Positions 10,156-20,649 are shown, numbered from the stretch's first letter. The stretch: 64,000 bases of DNA from Candidatus Nitrotoga sp. M5 (GCF_927904885.1 NZ_CAKMNW010000022.1:33039-97038), one strand, 5' to 3'. Numbers and translations: made by a program. Notes: a model not told the origin generated them from the letters alone.

Positions 10156-11331
10156 ATGGAATTTGAGCTGTGGATGTTGCTGGTTTTTCCGCTGTTTTTC
10201 GGGATGGGCTGGCTGACAGCGCGCATAGATATCAAGCAAATGTTGTTTGAATCTAGTGTTCTGCCTCGATCTTATTTTCAAGGGCTAAACTTTTTGCTCA
10301 ACGAGCAACAGGATAAAGCTATTGAAGCGTTTATTGAGGTGGTCAAGGTTGACCCACAAACGATAGAACTGCACTTTGCGCTAGGTAGTTTATTTCGGCG
10401 TCGCGGCGAGGTAGATCGCGCTATCCGAATGCATCTGAATTTGATTGAACGCATCGATCTGGAAGAAGATAAAAAGCAACAGGCGTTATTTGAGCTGGCA
10501 CAAGATTACCTTAATGCCGGCATATTAAATCGTGCCGAGGAGTTGTTCCTTAAATTACAAGCTACATCCTACGCCAATGCCGCATTAAATTTTCTACTTG
10601 AGTTGTACCAAAAAGAAAAGGATTGGTTTAAGGCAATTGACGTGACACATCGTCTGGATGTCTTATGCGGTCAACCACATGGTAAGGAAGCTGCATTTTT
10701 TTATTGCGAACTGGCTGCCATTGAATTGTCGCAAAAGCAATTCGATGCCGCGCGCATTCATCTGGAGCAAGCCCTGGAAGCCAATCCCCAGTCGGCGCGC
10801 GCTACAATAATGCTAGGCGATATTGAAAATACGGCGCAGCATTTTACAAACGCTATTGAAATCTGGCAGCGTATAGAACTACAAAACCCGCAGTATTTGC
10901 CCTTGGTGGCTGAACGTCTGCTACAGGCTTATCGTCAAGCTGAGCGTTTAGATGCAGGCATTGCCAAATTGCAGGGCTATTTGAGTAAAAACCCATCTTT
11001 GGATTTGATGAACGTGCTGTTTGATGCCGTCCTTCAGCGTGATGGTGCTGAAGAGGCGTATAGGCTAGTGCGTGATGAACTTCAACGCAACCCTACGTTA
11101 CTTGGTTTAGATAAACTGCTTGAGGCGCATTTGCTGGAAGTGCCAATGGAACAACGTGCTGATGTTGAGATGGTGAAAAATTTGGTGCATCAACGCACGC
11201 GTACGCTGGCAATGTACCGTTGTGTCAATTGCGGTTTTAAGGCGCGTCATTTTTACTGGCATTGTCCGGCGTGTCATGGTTGGGAAACCTATTCGCCACG
11301 CAGAAGTGAAGAAAACGGATTAAAAATATGA
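10156..11331 (+). CDS. lapB: Lipopolysaccharide assembly protein LapB (YciM), TPR and rubredoxin-like
   Basis: Inner-membrane adaptor that in E. coli brings LpxC to FtsH for degradation, balancing LPS and phospholipid synthesis. 391 residues, close to the 389 of E. coli. One N-terminal membrane helix (about 3-19), then TPR repeats across about 45-345 (e.g. [23 protein letters not shown]), ending in a rubredoxin-like zinc/iron knuckle [14 protein letters not shown]. Followed by pyrF with an ATGA overlap, the same order as in E. coli. Confidence 0.95.
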   Translation: MEFELWMLLVFPLFFGMGWLTARIDIKQMLFESSVLPRSYFQGLNFLLNEQQDKAIEAFIEVVKVDPQTIELHFALGSLFRRRGEVDRAIRMHLNLIERIDLEEDKKQQALFELAQDYLNAGILNRAEELFLKLQATSYANAALNFLLELYQKEKDWFKAIDVTHRLDVLCGQPHGKEAAFFYCELAAIELSQKQFDAARIHLEQALEANPQSARATIMLGDIENTAQHFTNAIEIWQRIELQNPQYLPLVAERLLQAYRQAERLDAGIAKLQGYLSKNPSLDLMNVLFDAVLQRDGAEEAYRLVRDELQRNPTLLGLDKLLEAHLLEVPMEQRADVEMVKNLVHQRTRTLAMYRCVNCGFKARHFYWHCPACHGWETYSPRRSEENGLKI

Positions 11332-12020
11332 GCGATCCTAAAGTAATTATCGCGTTGGACTATTCCGATGCTCAATCCGCACTGAAATTGGTAGCACGGC
11401 TGGAACCTGCGTTGTGTCGTGTCAAGGTAGGGATCGAGTTGTTCAACACAGCAGGGTCTCAATTAATCGAGCTGTTAATGCAGCGTGGTTTTGAAATCTT
11501 TCTTGATCTGAAATTTCATGATATTCCGAATACGACGGCACAGGCATGTAAAGCTGCCGCCGAATTAGGAGTGTGGATGGTTAATGTGCATGCATTGGGT
11601 GGACGCAAGATGATGGAAGCGGCGCGCAATGTAATGAGCCTGTATACCAACCCACCTAAACTGATTGCAGTGACATTACTTACCAGTATGGCGCAGGAAG
11701 ATTTAGCTGATCTGGGGATTACAGCTACTCCTGCCGATATGGTACTGCGCTTGGCTAAGCTTGCGCGCGATAGCGGGCTAGACGGCGTTGTATGTTCCGC
11801 TCGAGAGGCTGCGTTGCTGCGCCAGAACTGTGGGAATGAGTTTTGTTTGGTTACACCTGGTATTCGTTCCGTCGATGCAGTTGCTGATGATCAATCGCGC
11901 GTTATGACGCCAAGTGCCGCAATGGATCAAGGTGCGAACTATCTGGTAATTGGCCGTCCCATTACCCGCGCTGCTGATCCGTTGCAGGCATTACAGAACA
12001 TTATCAAACAGATCGGATAG
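11328..12020 (+). CDS. pyrF: Orotidine 5'-phosphate decarboxylase
   Basis: Last step of UMP synthesis: decarboxylates OMP. 230-residue TIM barrel; IALDYSD at the N-terminus, the catalytic [12 protein letters not shown] (Lys/Asp cluster) near 57-68, TPGIR at about 180 and the phosphate-binding VIGRPIT near 213. Standard length. Overlaps lapB by 4 nt, so translation is coupled. Confidence 0.97.
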   Translation: MSDPKVIIALDYSDAQSALKLVARLEPALCRVKVGIELFNTAGSQLIELLMQRGFEIFLDLKFHDIPNTTAQACKAAAELGVWMVNVHALGGRKMMEAARNVMSLYTNPPKLIAVTLLTSMAQEDLADLGITATPADMVLRLAKLARDSGLDGVVCSAREAALLRQNCGNEFCLVTPGIRSVDAVADDQSRVMTPSAAMDQGANYLVIGRPITRAADPLQALQNIIKQIG

Positions 12021-12246
12021 TCGGAATGAATTTCTCCTTCCCATTATTATGATAGTAGTGCTACTTTTTAAATTTAATTCAAATGATTATTAAATAGTTA
12101 ATTCTGCATTCCGACGAAATTGCTCACAGTTAATCAAATACACTTTTTAACCGATTCGAGGTTTGTCAGCAATCACATACTGTGTTGTAGTTGTATTGAA
12201 GCGGCCAAACTCTTTATATGTCGCTGAGTGTGCTGAAGGGACAATC

Positions 12247-12363
12247 ATGGTTGGTGGTAAGGTAAATCCTATCTTGCGCAAAATTATATTCGGCATGTTA
12301 TATATGATTTTGCTTGTTTTTCCGCTGGCTGGCGTGATGCGTAACCACGTACGAATTGAATGA
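12247..12363 (+). CDS. Possible small membrane peptide upstream of a glycosyltransferase gene
   Basis: A 38-residue frame beginning at ATG 12247 with a basic N-terminus and one membrane helix (IIFGMLYMILLVFPLAGVM). Its TGA overlaps the next ATG by 4 nt (ATGA at 12360), the arrangement seen for coupled genes in this genome. No clear Shine-Dalgarno sequence and no family match that I recognise; it could be chance. An in-frame TTG at 12163 would give 66 residues. Confidence 0.3.
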   Translation: MVGGKVNPILRKIIFGMLYMILLVFPLAGVMRNHVRIE

Positions 12364-13133
12364 CGAAAAACACCGAAAAATTAGAAGTGAATCCCTATGT
12401 CAGCACGGACGAGCGTGTAATTTTGTGTATGAAATGGGGCGTTAAATACGGCCCTGAATATGTCAACAGATTATACGCGATGGTGACACGGCATTTGCGT
12501 GGGCCATTTCGCTTCGTCTGTTTAACTGATCGAAACGAAGGTGTGCGAGCTGAAGTGCAGTGCTTGCCCATTCCTGATTTGGCTTTGCCAGATGGTATTC
12601 CTGAGCGAGGCTGGAAAAAGCTAACTACGTTCGAGTCTGACCTATATGGATTACAGGGGACCGCGTTGTTTCTCGACCTGGATATAGTGATCGTCGATGA
12701 CATTGACTGTTTCTTCGAGCAACCGGGTGAATTTCTGATTGTTCATGATTGGAAACGACGTTGGCGCATCACCGGCAACTCTTCAGTTTACCGCTTTCGC
12801 CTTGGTGCGCATGCTGATTTGTTGGCAGAGTTCAGGGCAAACCAGGCTGATGTTCGGCGTAACTTCCGGCATGAGCAGGCGTTTCTCTCTGACTGGCTGC
12901 ATCGTCAAGGTAAACTAAGTTATTGGACTGATGCTTGGTGCCGTAGCTTCAAATATCATTGTATTCCGCGTTGGCCTTGCAACTACTGGTGTGCCCCAAA
13001 AATCCCAGAAGGCACGCGCATCCTGATCTTTCATGGCGAAGTCAATCCACCCGATGCGCTGCTTGGGCGACGTAACCGAAGGTTTCGATACGTGAAAGCC
13101 GCACCCTGGGTGTCGAAGCACTGGACCGAGTGA
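12360..13133 (+). CDS. Glycosyltransferase-like protein (GT-A type, DxD motif)
   Basis: 257 residues. The segment TALFLDLDIVIVDDID near residues 100-115 has the hydrophobic strand plus DxD motif that binds the metal and nucleotide sugar in GT-A enzymes such as GT8. The N-terminus VILCMKWGVKYGPEYVNRLYAMV and RGPFRFVCLTDR match the opening of this group, and the C-terminus ILIFHGEVNPPDAL resembles the conserved FHG motif. No signal peptide. The acceptor is unknown; the proximity to lapB suggests LPS or capsule work only weakly. Confidence 0.7.
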   Translation: MTKNTEKLEVNPYVSTDERVILCMKWGVKYGPEYVNRLYAMVTRHLRGPFRFVCLTDRNEGVRAEVQCLPIPDLALPDGIPERGWKKLTTFESDLYGLQGTALFLDLDIVIVDDIDCFFEQPGEFLIVHDWKRRWRITGNSSVYRFRLGAHADLLAEFRANQADVRRNFRHEQAFLSDWLHRQGKLSYWTDAWCRSFKYHCIPRWPCNYWCAPKIPEGTRILIFHGEVNPPDALLGRRNRRFRYVKAAPWVSKHWTE

Positions 13134-13228
13134 AATTCCCATGGAATACGTGTGTTTTTTAAATGGGCAAGATACTGCGATCATTAAGCTCGATCGCATG
13201 GTGTTAGGGACGGTTTTTAGAGTAGCCG

Positions 13229-14044
13229 TCATTTAACAGCTAACAAAGCTATCAGCTCGCTTTCACTAAATCCTGCCGCTCGCCTTGCTTCAATATTAAA
13301 CGGCCCACGTAGCGTTGGTGCCTTGTAAATTTCTGCAAGTGAGGCATAGGTCGATACAGGTTCCAGACCGCGTCTTTCGCAGATCCAGTTATACCAACGA
13401 TTGCCAATTAATACGTGGCCAATTTCATCTGCAAGAATAATATCTATAATTTCAGCTGCCGCAATATCTCCAGCTTGCGCAAGTTTGGCTCGCAGAGGAG
13501 GGGAGGCATCCAAGCCGCGAGCTTCCATTGTGCGCGGAACCAGCGCCATGCGGGCGAGGATATCATCAGTGGTTTTTTCGACCATATCCCAAAGACCATT
13601 GTGTGCTGCAAAGTCGCCGTAGGCATAACCTTTTGTACCCAGATGAGCAGAAAGCAAAGAAAAATGTCGAGCTTCTTCGGCTGCAACCTTTAGCCAATCA
13701 ATATAATATTCACGCGGCATTTCCGGAAAACGCCAGATAGCATCCAGGGCCAGGTTGATAGCATTAAATTCGATATGTGTCAGCGCATGAATCAACGCAG
13801 CACGGCCTTCTTCAGTGTGCATAGATCTGCGTGGTACTGACATATATGAAACCAGCTCAGGACGCAGCGGGTGACCAGGGATGGATTGTAACGTTGTCAG
13901 GGAAGCATCGACCTCCAGGCTGATTTCGCCATTCTTCCATGCTTGGGCTAAAGCGATTACTCCAGTTGATTTCAGAACATGATCTGGTTCTGCTAGCCAA
14001 TGAAGCGCTGCCACGCGAAGTTCTTTAGGAACACCAACAAGCAT
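13229..14044 (-). CDS. DUF455 ferritin-like domain protein
   Basis: 271-residue member of the DUF455 family, with a predicted di-iron four-helix bundle. Likely ligands are in HIEFNAINLALD, EEARHFSLL and DEIGHVLIGN, three E/D..H helices spaced as in ferritin-like proteins. Function is not established; other ferritin-like families oxidise iron or hydroxylate tRNA. It lies 3 nt after the rlmD stop in the same direction and is probably co-transcribed. Confidence 0.85.
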   Translation of the reverse strand: MLVGVPKELRVAALHWLAEPDHVLKSTGVIALAQAWKNGEISLEVDASLTTLQSIPGHPLRPELVSYMSVPRRSMHTEEGRAALIHALTHIEFNAINLALDAIWRFPEMPREYYIDWLKVAAEEARHFSLLSAHLGTKGYAYGDFAAHNGLWDMVEKTTDDILARMALVPRTMEARGLDASPPLRAKLAQAGDIAAAEIIDIILADEIGHVLIGNRWYNWICERRGLEPVSTYASLAEIYKAPTLRGPFNIEARRAAGFSESELIALLAVK

Positions 14045-14047
14045 GCG

Positions 14048-15373
14048 TTATGCCTGCGACTTTTCAAACAGCGCGATGGATTCGACATGAGAAGTATGCG
14101 GAAACATATTCATCACGCCTGCAGCTTTTAGTACATACCCCTTCTGATGGACTAATATTTCTGCATCACGCGCTAGCGTTGCCGGGTTGCATGAAACATA
14201 CACGATACGAACCGGTGCATCAGTACCCAGCGCTTTGACTAATTCAAACGCGCCGTCGCGTGGCGGGTCAATTAGCATTTTGTCGAAATGCCCTAGCTGC
14301 ATCAGTGCCGCTTCGTCTATCTCGAATAAATTCATTGCGCTAAATTGAGTATTGTCCGCCAAGCCATTTAATGCTGAATTTTGCGCGGCACGCTGCACGA
14401 GCGTTGCGCTGCCTTCGATGCCCACTACCTGAGCACCACTGCGTGCAATAGGTAGTGTGAAGTTGCCTAGTCCGCAGAATAAATCAGCGATGCGTTCATT
14501 CGGTTGAGGATTAAGTAAACGCATGGCACGGCTTACCATGACGCGATTCATATCCGCATTAACTTGGGTAAATTCAGTCGGTGAAAATGGCATGGTAATC
14601 CCGAATTCTGGCAGGCTGTATGTCAGCTGCGGAGCATCCAGCGGGTAAAAAGGCACAGCAGTTTCCGGTCCTTTTGTTTGTAGCCAAAACTGTACCGTAT
14701 GGGTATCGGCGAACTGTTTAATTGCCTCTTCGTCAGCTGGTGAAAGCGCCTGTAAAATTCGCAGCACCAGCACATCCACATGTTCGCCGACTGCCACTTC
14801 GATTTGCGGCAATGCGTCGCGAGTTGTAAATTTTTCATTCAATTGCCCCAACAGTGGCAATAGCTTGGCAATTTTAGGTGTCAGAATTTCACAAGACTGC
14901 ATGTCCGCCACATAGCCGCCACGCTTTTCGCGAAAGCCTACCAACGTTTTGCCCTTCTTCAATACATGGCGCACCGAAAGTCGCGCTCGCTGCCGGTAGC
15001 CCCAGGACTGCCCGTAAATCGGCAGCAAAATAGTCTGGGCCTTAACCTTACCGATGTGCCACAGGTTATCTTCCAGAATGCGTTGTTTGGCAGCAACCTG
15101 AGCACGTGCATCCATATGCTGCATGGAACACCCTCCACACATACCGAAATGTTTACATTTCGGCTGGACGCGCATGAAAGTCGGCTTAATAACTTTACCA
15201 AGTTGTGCGATTTCGAAGCTGGGTTTTTTACGATATGACGAATAGGTAACGCGCTCGCCCGTTAACGCTCCTTCGATAAAAATTACTTTTCCATCTACAT
15301 GCGCAATGCCACGACTTTCGAAGTCAAGCGATTCAACAACAACACTGTTTACGTGTACGGATTTATTAGTCAT
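14048..15373 (-). CDS. rlmD: 23S rRNA (uracil-1939-C5)-methyltransferase
   Basis: SAM-dependent methyltransferase of the TrmA/RlmD group. N-terminal TRAM domain (about 5-60), then the 4Fe-4S ligands [15 protein letters not shown], the Rossmann motif [13 protein letters not shown], and the catalytic segment [12 protein letters not shown] (Cys nucleophile). Start set at ATG 15373, one base after the stop of the upstream VanZ-like gene; a start 45 nt upstream would overlap that gene. 441 residues, normal length. Confidence 0.95.
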   Translation of the reverse strand: MTNKSVHVNSVVVESLDFESRGIAHVDGKVIFIEGALTGERVTYSSYRKKPSFEIAQLGKVIKPTFMRVQPKCKHFGMCGGCSMQHMDARAQVAAKQRILEDNLWHIGKVKAQTILLPIYGQSWGYRQRARLSVRHVLKKGKTLVGFREKRGGYVADMQSCEILTPKIAKLLPLLGQLNEKFTTRDALPQIEVAVGEHVDVLVLRILQALSPADEEAIKQFADTHTVQFWLQTKGPETAVPFYPLDAPQLTYSLPEFGITMPFSPTEFTQVNADMNRVMVSRAMRLLNPQPNERIADLFCGLGNFTLPIARSGAQVVGIEGSATLVQRAAQNSALNGLADNTQFSAMNLFEIDEAALMQLGHFDKMLIDPPRDGAFELVKALGTDAPVRIVYVSCNPATLARDAEILVHQKGYVLKAAGVMNMFPHTSHVESIALFEKSQA

Positions 15374-15374
15374 C

Positions 15375-15761
15375 TTACTCTGCAGTTTTAAAAATTTTAG
15401 TTTCCAGCATGACACCAATCCGCCCTAAGCCTGAACTTACAAGGAACAAGCTCAATAACACACCAGCACTATTTGCCAGCATGTCAGCATAATCAAATAC
15501 TCGGTAAGCGGTCATGCGCTGCAAATACTCTATGCCGACACCCAAGACGACCAGCAGACCCGCTATAAGTATACGTGACGACCGAAGCTGGTAGATCTGA
15601 CAGAACCATAACATCAGGAAACTGTATGTCAGTGCGTGCACCAGCTTGTCAGCATTTAAAAAATGCATCGGTTCCGGAGGATCGGGTGTGAGAGAAAGAT
15701 ACAGGGTCATGGCAACCCATACTGCCCCCAGTGCAAGCCAGATTCGACGAAGCTTGTACAT
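15375..15761 (-). CDS. VanZ-like family membrane protein
   Basis: 128 residues with four predicted membrane helices. The motifs [31 protein letters not shown] and the C-terminal [12 protein letters not shown] are those of the VanZ-like fold. Molecular role is unknown apart from VanZ's link to teicoplanin resistance. Start at ATG 15761, two bases after the exonuclease stop; a TTG 18 nt upstream would overlap that gene. Operon with rlmD and the exonuclease. Confidence 0.8.
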   Translation of the reverse strand: MYKLRRIWLALGAVWVAMTLYLSLTPDPPEPMHFLNADKLVHALTYSFLMLWFCQIYQLRSSRILIAGLLVVLGVGIEYLQRMTAYRVFDYADMLANSAGVLLSLFLVSSGLGRIGVMLETKIFKTAE

Positions 15762-15763
15762 GG

Positions 15764-16549
15764 TTATGACTTTGGCCAAGCATCGAGATATTCCATCCAG
15801 TGAGATTCGGGAGATTTGCTTAAGGTAGTGCGCACCAATTCACATTCTTGCTCGTAACGAGCATGTGTGAATTGACCGCGCATCAACTGAAAGCGTGCAT
15901 ATACCAAATAAGTGTTGACAACATCAGTCTCACAGTAATTGCGAATTTCATTCAGTTTGCCCTGCTGGTAAGTCTCCCATACCTTGCTGCCGTCCATGCC
16001 CAGTTTGCCGGGAAAACCGATTAACTTGGCCAGATCGTCCAGCGGGGCATTAGCCCGGCCTGTATACAATGCTAGCAAATCCATTAAATCAAGATGACGA
16101 GAATGATAACGGCTGATGTAGTTATTCCATTTGAAATCCTTGTCATCCCCTCCCATATCCCAGTAGCGAGCACATTGAACACCGTGAATCAGGCCACGAT
16201 AATGCAACACCGGCAGGTCGAAGCCACTACCGTTCCATGATATTAATTGCGGGGAATATTTATCGACGCCGTCAAAGAAACGTTGAATGAGGGCGCTCTC
16301 GTCATCTTCCAGTCCACCCAGCGACCAAACACGAAAATGGTCGCCTTCACGCATCGCGCATGAAATGGCCACTACGCGATGTAGATGATGTTGCAAGAAA
16401 TCACCACCTGTCTTCTGGCGACGCATCTGAAAGGCCATCTCCGCCACATCCTCATCGCTCACCTGTTCATCAAGTTCATACAGGGTACGGAGCCCGGCAA
16501 CGTCGGGAATAGTTTCGATATCAAAAACAAGAACAGGAGTCATCAACAC
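15764..16549 (-). CDS. Predicted 3'-5' exonuclease, PolB-like DEDDy
   Basis: 261-residue protein of the PolB exonuclease-like family (DNA_pol_B_exo2). Exo I: VFDIETIP (D,E); Exo II: SWNGSGFDLPVL (D); Exo III: YCETDVVNTYLV (Y...D), giving the full DEDDy set. It is a stand-alone exonuclease without a polymerase domain and probably trims DNA or RNA ends. First gene of the exonuclease-VanZ-rlmD-DUF455 run. Start MLMTP or MTP (6 nt later) cannot be separated. Confidence 0.85.
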   Translation of the reverse strand: MLMTPVLVFDIETIPDVAGLRTLYELDEQVSDEDVAEMAFQMRRQKTGGDFLQHHLHRVVAISCAMREGDHFRVWSLGGLEDDESALIQRFFDGVDKYSPQLISWNGSGFDLPVLHYRGLIHGVQCARYWDMGGDDKDFKWNNYISRYHSRHLDLMDLLALYTGRANAPLDDLAKLIGFPGKLGMDGSKVWETYQQGKLNEIRNYCETDVVNTYLVYARFQLMRGQFTHARYEQECELVRTTLSKSPESHWMEYLDAWPKS

Positions 16550-16698
16550 TGTTGGAATCGTAAAGTTAAGAGAAATTTAAGCATAAAAAAACGCTTCTGG
16601 AATTATAAAGTCGGCGAGTATTTATGAGGCCAATAGTTTTCCCATCTGTTCACCGGCTAGTGAGTGATGGGGCTATCAGTTTCGTGGGTTCTGTACAG

Positions 16699-17115
16699 TT
16701 ATTTTTGTGACCAAGTGCCGCCTCTATGTATCCACCAACCGGCTTGGGCGTGCTGTATCCAGCGTTGTGCGAATGTATTGCGGATATCACCTTCCCACTC
16801 TGGGTGTGCGTTTGCGCGCGCGATCTCGGCATACAATGCTTTACGATCCTGATTCTCCGCTGCAATCAGCCCATTTACCTTCTGACGGGAGGCCAGGGGA
16901 ACTGCATTGGCATCGCGCAAGGCAACCAGACCATCAGAAGTTAGTCCAACCGCGCCGCTAGCATAGTGCTCTGCCAACTGTGCATGACGCGTCTGCATTG
17001 ATTGCTTCAACGCAACAACGCCAGGCGTATTAATTTCGATGTTTACCTGTGCCGATGCAGCCGAAGAAACGCACAGTATGAACAGCATAAAACAAAATTT
17101 AGTTACGTTATTCAT
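16699..17115 (-). CDS. ydbL: YdbL family DUF1318 periplasmic protein
   Basis: 138 residues with a signal peptide (FCFMLFILCVSSAASA, cleavage after ASA). The mature part VGLTSDGLVALRDA..LASRQKVNGLIAAENQDRKALYAEIA is the DUF1318 signature. In E. coli YdbL helps YnbE assemble with YdbH. Overlaps ynbE by 4 nt. Third gene of ydbH-ynbE-ydbL. Confidence 0.9.
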   Translation of the reverse strand: MNNVTKFCFMLFILCVSSAASAQVNIEINTPGVVALKQSMQTRHAQLAEHYASGAVGLTSDGLVALRDANAVPLASRQKVNGLIAAENQDRKALYAEIARANAHPEWEGDIRNTFAQRWIQHAQAGWWIHRGGTWSQK

Positions 17116-17321
17116 ATTGCTTTCTCCTTTTTTATTTCAGGTGTAACTGGCGGAGGATTAGAAGATTTGGGGGCCGTAACAGATGTTTCGGTTTGCCAAA
17201 TATCTCCAATTATCTTGTCCGCTGCTTTTTCCGCTTCTGCGGCAGGAAAGTAAATATTGATGGTGACGCAGGCGCTGAGAGCCATGCCTGCCAAAGGTGG
17301 TACGATCCAAATTTTTTTCAT
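17112..17321 (-). CDS. ynbE: YnbE family outer-membrane lipoprotein
   Basis: 69 residues with a lipoprotein signal ending in LSAC, then VTINIYFPAAEAEKAADKII, the YnbE core. In E. coli YnbE multimerises by beta-strand stacking and links YdbH to the outer membrane to form a phospholipid bridge. The Pro/Lys-rich tail is variable. Lies between ydbH and ydbL with 10-nt and 4-nt-overlap junctions. Confidence 0.9.
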   Translation of the reverse strand: MKKIWIVPPLAGMALSACVTINIYFPAAEAEKAADKIIGDIWQTETSVTAPKSSNPPPVTPEIKKEKAI

Positions 17322-17331
17322 ATTGCCTCCT

Positions 17332-19365
17332 TTATTGGATCAATGCTTGATTGTCCTGCAAAACCCTCTTTAAGCGGGTCAATAACTCACTCCAGTCTAC
17401 TCTACGATTGTAGCCCATCACAGTGATGGCGGGAATACCGCCACCTTTTACAATCGTAAAGGCATCGCCCTTGTCTTCTGCCCCTGCCATAGTACATATG
17501 TCATTGCGTAGCGTACAACTTAACCCGATGCGGTCATAGCCAAAACTCTTAAAAATTCTCAGAAAACTGCGCTGCAAGGCAGCAACCCCACCTGTTCCAC
17601 CAAGCGATGAAATATTTTCTACCGCCTTTTGACTGATCCGCTTGCGATATTTCCCGGGGCTGCTTGCCAGCTTGGCATCAAAGCGCACCGGACGCCAACG
17701 CACCAGCTCAAGATCTTTCACACCCAAATCAATACGCCCTTGGATATTGCCGAAGGAAAATGTGCGTGTGAGCAGATCAAGATCTAGGTTGCGCATGTCC
17801 AAATTACCTGACAGGCGGGGTGCACGACCGAAGGGGTCAAACAGCTCCAAGTGATTTGCCAGCACCGTGCCATCGAACACTCGAAACAGTAAGGTGCCAT
17901 CCACCTTGAGCAAGCTGTTTTGATAACTTACCTTCGGGATAGAGCCTGACAGTGAGCCGTGCATCTCCGGCCATTTTAGTGCAGCACTGAGCTGCTGCAT
18001 GGAAATCGATGTCAGTGTGCTGGAAAAATTCCACTGCCACATGTCATTCTTGTTGCGCATGTGAAAATCGCTCACTTCTAACTTGCCGTCTAGTATGGGC
18101 AGTGTGGCGGTTGTCAGAATGAAACTCTTCCCACGCATCAGTATTTGCCATTGCGTTGCGCCCAGCGATAATCCCATCAATTCACCGTCAGCAAAACTCA
18201 CATGCGCTACTCTCTTCAGTTTGGCGTGCCACGGAATATCCGCATTAATACCATGCAGTGCAAATCGTTTTTCACCATCTACTACTGCTACATCGCGGAG
18301 CTTAAGCAATAATGATTGAGTGGTGCCATTGCGGTATTGCCAGTCAACATCAGCAAGTCCTTTCAGCTTTGTCGCTGACAAAGCATTTTGTGCCAGAAAT
18401 GGTTTAGCGTAATCAGCAAAGCCATTAGCCAGTGAAAGATTCTTTCCAATCAAACGAGCTTCTAATAAATTTCGCTTCTTAATATCCCAAAGTGCGTTCA
18501 GCTCTACCTTGCCTACCTTCGGCAGATTAACCACAGCCTGTGTTACTTTCAGTTTTGACCCGTCCCACTGGCCAGAAGCCTGAAGCGTGTGTCCGCCTCG
18601 CAAATACAACGGTTGCCAGAAAATTTCACCACTCTGCCAATCGACTGCGCCTCGCCAATTCCATTTTTGGCCTGTGCGAGTGGCATTAACATGCACCTTG
18701 CCCGCCAATTTTTCAGCGGCATGCAAACCACTCTCATCTGCAGCAGCTAAATCAGTCAAATGCATATCCGCATTAATTTGGCTTATTCCCGCTTTATCGC
18801 CCCGCACCTCCAAGGTGCCATTGAGGACGCCTTGTGAAGGTAATGGCCCATCGGGTGGAAGAAAGCTATTTAGGCGCGTGCCTTGCGCATTGCGTAACAA
18901 TGCAGTGGCACGCCACGGCTGTGCGCGTAAATCAGCGCTTACTTGCCACAACTCATTAGCTTTACCGGCAAGCCGTAAATTCAATTTTTGCGAGGCAAAT
19001 GCATAACTAAATGTGATTGGCATGTCTGGAATCGCATCCATCCTTCCTTTACGGCATGCGACGTGATCTGAATTCAGTAAAAATTCTGCACAGCGCATGT
19101 GTACCTTGCGCCATGATTTTTCCGCCATATGCATTTCGGCTATGCTAAGTTCTGCTGAACCCCCATGCGCCAAAACCACTTTAATTCCGCGTGCTGAAAA
19201 GTTCGCTGCAGTAACATCTGCCACGTTTAATGTGATTTGTAAGGCATAAAGATGGGTAGGCAAAAATAGCAGAAAAAAACTAAAAAAACCGGATAAGTAG
19301 CAACTTATCGGTCGAAATGTGGTATAAATAATCGTCTTATGTAACATATGGCTGCTCAATTCCAT
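17332..19365 (-). CDS. ydbH: YdbH family AsmA-like intermembrane phospholipid transport protein
   Basis: 677 residues, below the roughly 880 of E. coli YdbH. N-terminal signal/anchor (GFFSFFLLFLPTHLYA), a long beta-rich region of repeated short strands, and a conserved C-terminal part (NIQGRIDLGVKDLELVRWRP, and IVKGGGIPAITVMGYNRRVDW). YdbH, TamB and YhdP are redundant inner-to-outer membrane lipid conduits. Start could also be ATG 19347 (MLHKTII), which leaves a more ordinary signal peptide. Heads the ydbH-ynbE-ydbL operon, divergent from the DUF192 gene. Confidence 0.85.
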   Translation of the reverse strand: MELSSHMLHKTIIYTTFRPISCYLSGFFSFFLLFLPTHLYALQITLNVADVTAANFSARGIKVVLAHGGSAELSIAEMHMAEKSWRKVHMRCAEFLLNSDHVACRKGRMDAIPDMPITFSYAFASQKLNLRLAGKANELWQVSADLRAQPWRATALLRNAQGTRLNSFLPPDGPLPSQGVLNGTLEVRGDKAGISQINADMHLTDLAAADESGLHAAEKLAGKVHVNATRTGQKWNWRGAVDWQSGEIFWQPLYLRGGHTLQASGQWDGSKLKVTQAVVNLPKVGKVELNALWDIKKRNLLEARLIGKNLSLANGFADYAKPFLAQNALSATKLKGLADVDWQYRNGTTQSLLLKLRDVAVVDGEKRFALHGINADIPWHAKLKRVAHVSFADGELMGLSLGATQWQILMRGKSFILTTATLPILDGKLEVSDFHMRNKNDMWQWNFSSTLTSISMQQLSAALKWPEMHGSLSGSIPKVSYQNSLLKVDGTLLFRVFDGTVLANHLELFDPFGRAPRLSGNLDMRNLDLDLLTRTFSFGNIQGRIDLGVKDLELVRWRPVRFDAKLASSPGKYRKRISQKAVENISSLGGTGGVAALQRSFLRIFKSFGYDRIGLSCTLRNDICTMAGAEDKGDAFTIVKGGGIPAITVMGYNRRVDWSELLTRLKRVLQDNQALIQ

Positions 19366-19422
19366 AATACAAAACCGAGTGTAATATCTGCTAAACCGGT
19401 CTTATAGATTGATGATACCAAT

Positions 19423-19854
19423 ATGAGATATTTTATCGCGCTATCGTTATTATTCTTTTTTTTCTTGCAACCCGCCTGGAGCGAAGATGTTTCGCTAGAG
19501 ATTGGCAAGTACAGCATACATGCCGAAGTTGCCAATACCCCTCAGAGCCGTAATCACGGCCTTATGCAGCGCAGTCTCCTTTGTGCTGATTGTGGCATGT
19601 TATTTGTCTTTGAAAAAGCTGACCAATATAGCTTCTGGATGAAGAATACGCCACTACCGTTAAGCATCGCCTTCATCGCGCCTGATGGTCACATTCTCAA
19701 TATTGATGAAATGCAGCCATATACCCTGGATACGCATCGCGCCCAAGGAGATGCTTTGTATGCGCTGGAAATGAATCTTGGCTGGTTTACCCAACATGGT
19801 ATCAGGCGAGGAGTCACGGTTAAAGGGCTAGAGCAGGTTCCCACAGAGCAATAA
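19423..19854 (+). CDS. DUF192 family exported protein
   Basis: 143 residues with a signal peptide (about 1-20, ending in AWS). The DUF192 core shows ANTPQSRNHGLMQRS, CGMLFVFEKADQYSFWMKNT, PLSIAFIAPDGHI and ALEMNLGWF. Widespread envelope protein of unknown biochemical role. It is divergent from ydbH (57-nt shared promoter region) and ends at the bidirectional terminator shared with sodB. Confidence 0.9.
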   Translation: MRYFIALSLLFFFFLQPAWSEDVSLEIGKYSIHAEVANTPQSRNHGLMQRSLLCADCGMLFVFEKADQYSFWMKNTPLPLSIAFIAPDGHILNIDEMQPYTLDTHRAQGDALYALEMNLGWFTQHGIRRGVTVKGLEQVPTEQ

Positions 19855-19867
19855 CCTTTCTGAAAAT

Positions 19868-19897
19868 AAAAAATCCCGGCGAGTCCCGGGATTTTTT
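19868..19897. terminator. Bidirectional terminator between DUF192 gene and sodB
   Basis: Perfect inverted repeat: A-run plus ATCCCGG (19868-19879) and CCGGGAT plus T-run (19886-19897), loop CGAGTC. It gives a U-tract on both strands and serves the converging genes. Confidence 0.9.
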
Positions 19898-19920
19898 ATT
19901 TCGACCAAATTTTATAATGA

Positions 19921-20496
19921 CTAGCAGTTTTTCGCTACAAAATCCCAGTTAACCAAACTCCAGAAACTTTCGACATACTTGGCTCGTGCATTGCGATAAT
20001 CAACATAGTAGGCGTGTTCCCACACGTCACAAGTTAATAATGGCTTGTCAGCACCGGATAAAGGTGTGGCGGCATTGCTAGTGTTAACGATGTCCAACGA
20101 CCCATCAGCCTTTTTCACCAGCCATGTCCAGCCAGAGCCAAAATTTCCCAAGCAAGAAGCAGAAAATGCTTTTTTAAAATCTTCGAAACTGCCCCAGTTT
20201 CTGTTGATACTGTCCGCCAACGCTCCAGTCGGTGCGCCACCACCGTTAGGCTTCATGCCATTCCAGTAAAAGGTATGGTTCCAAACCTGCGCGGCATTGT
20301 TGAAAATTCCGCCACTGGCTTTTTTAATGATCTCTTCCAATGTGGCGTCCTCAAATTCGGTGCCTTTAATCAAGTTGTTGAGATTAGTCACATAGGTTTG
20401 ATGATGTTTGCCATAGTGATATTCCAGAGTTTCCTTGGAAATATGCGGTGCTAGTGCGTCCATCGCGTAAGGTAGTGCAGGTAAAGTATGTTCCAT
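19921..20496 (-). CDS. sodB: Superoxide dismutase, Fe type
   Basis: Cytoplasmic Fe-SOD, 191 residues. Metal ligands are visible: His in [13 protein letters not shown], His in QVWNHTFYW, and Asp/His in [26 protein letters not shown] and GSGWTWLV favour iron over manganese. Strong Shine-Dalgarno (GAGGAGAACC on the minus strand) before the ATG. Monocistronic, ending at the shared terminator. Confidence 0.96.
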   Translation of the reverse strand: MEHTLPALPYAMDALAPHISKETLEYHYGKHHQTYVTNLNNLIKGTEFEDATLEEIIKKASGGIFNNAAQVWNHTFYWNGMKPNGGGAPTGALADSINRNWGSFEDFKKAFSASCLGNFGSGWTWLVKKADGSLDIVNTSNAATPLSGADKPLLTCDVWEHAYYVDYRNARAKYVESFWSLVNWDFVAKNC

Positions 20497-20649
20497 CTGG
20501 TTCTCCTCAATTTAAGTTTCAAGTGGTTCAAAATTACAGCCGAATAACAGCCCTTAGGGCTTAAAAATCGACATCACAATAAAGGCTAGTTGGGTTTCTC
20601 TCATTCTAACAGCCTGCCAGACATAGAGACTCAAAAAACTGATTCTAAA

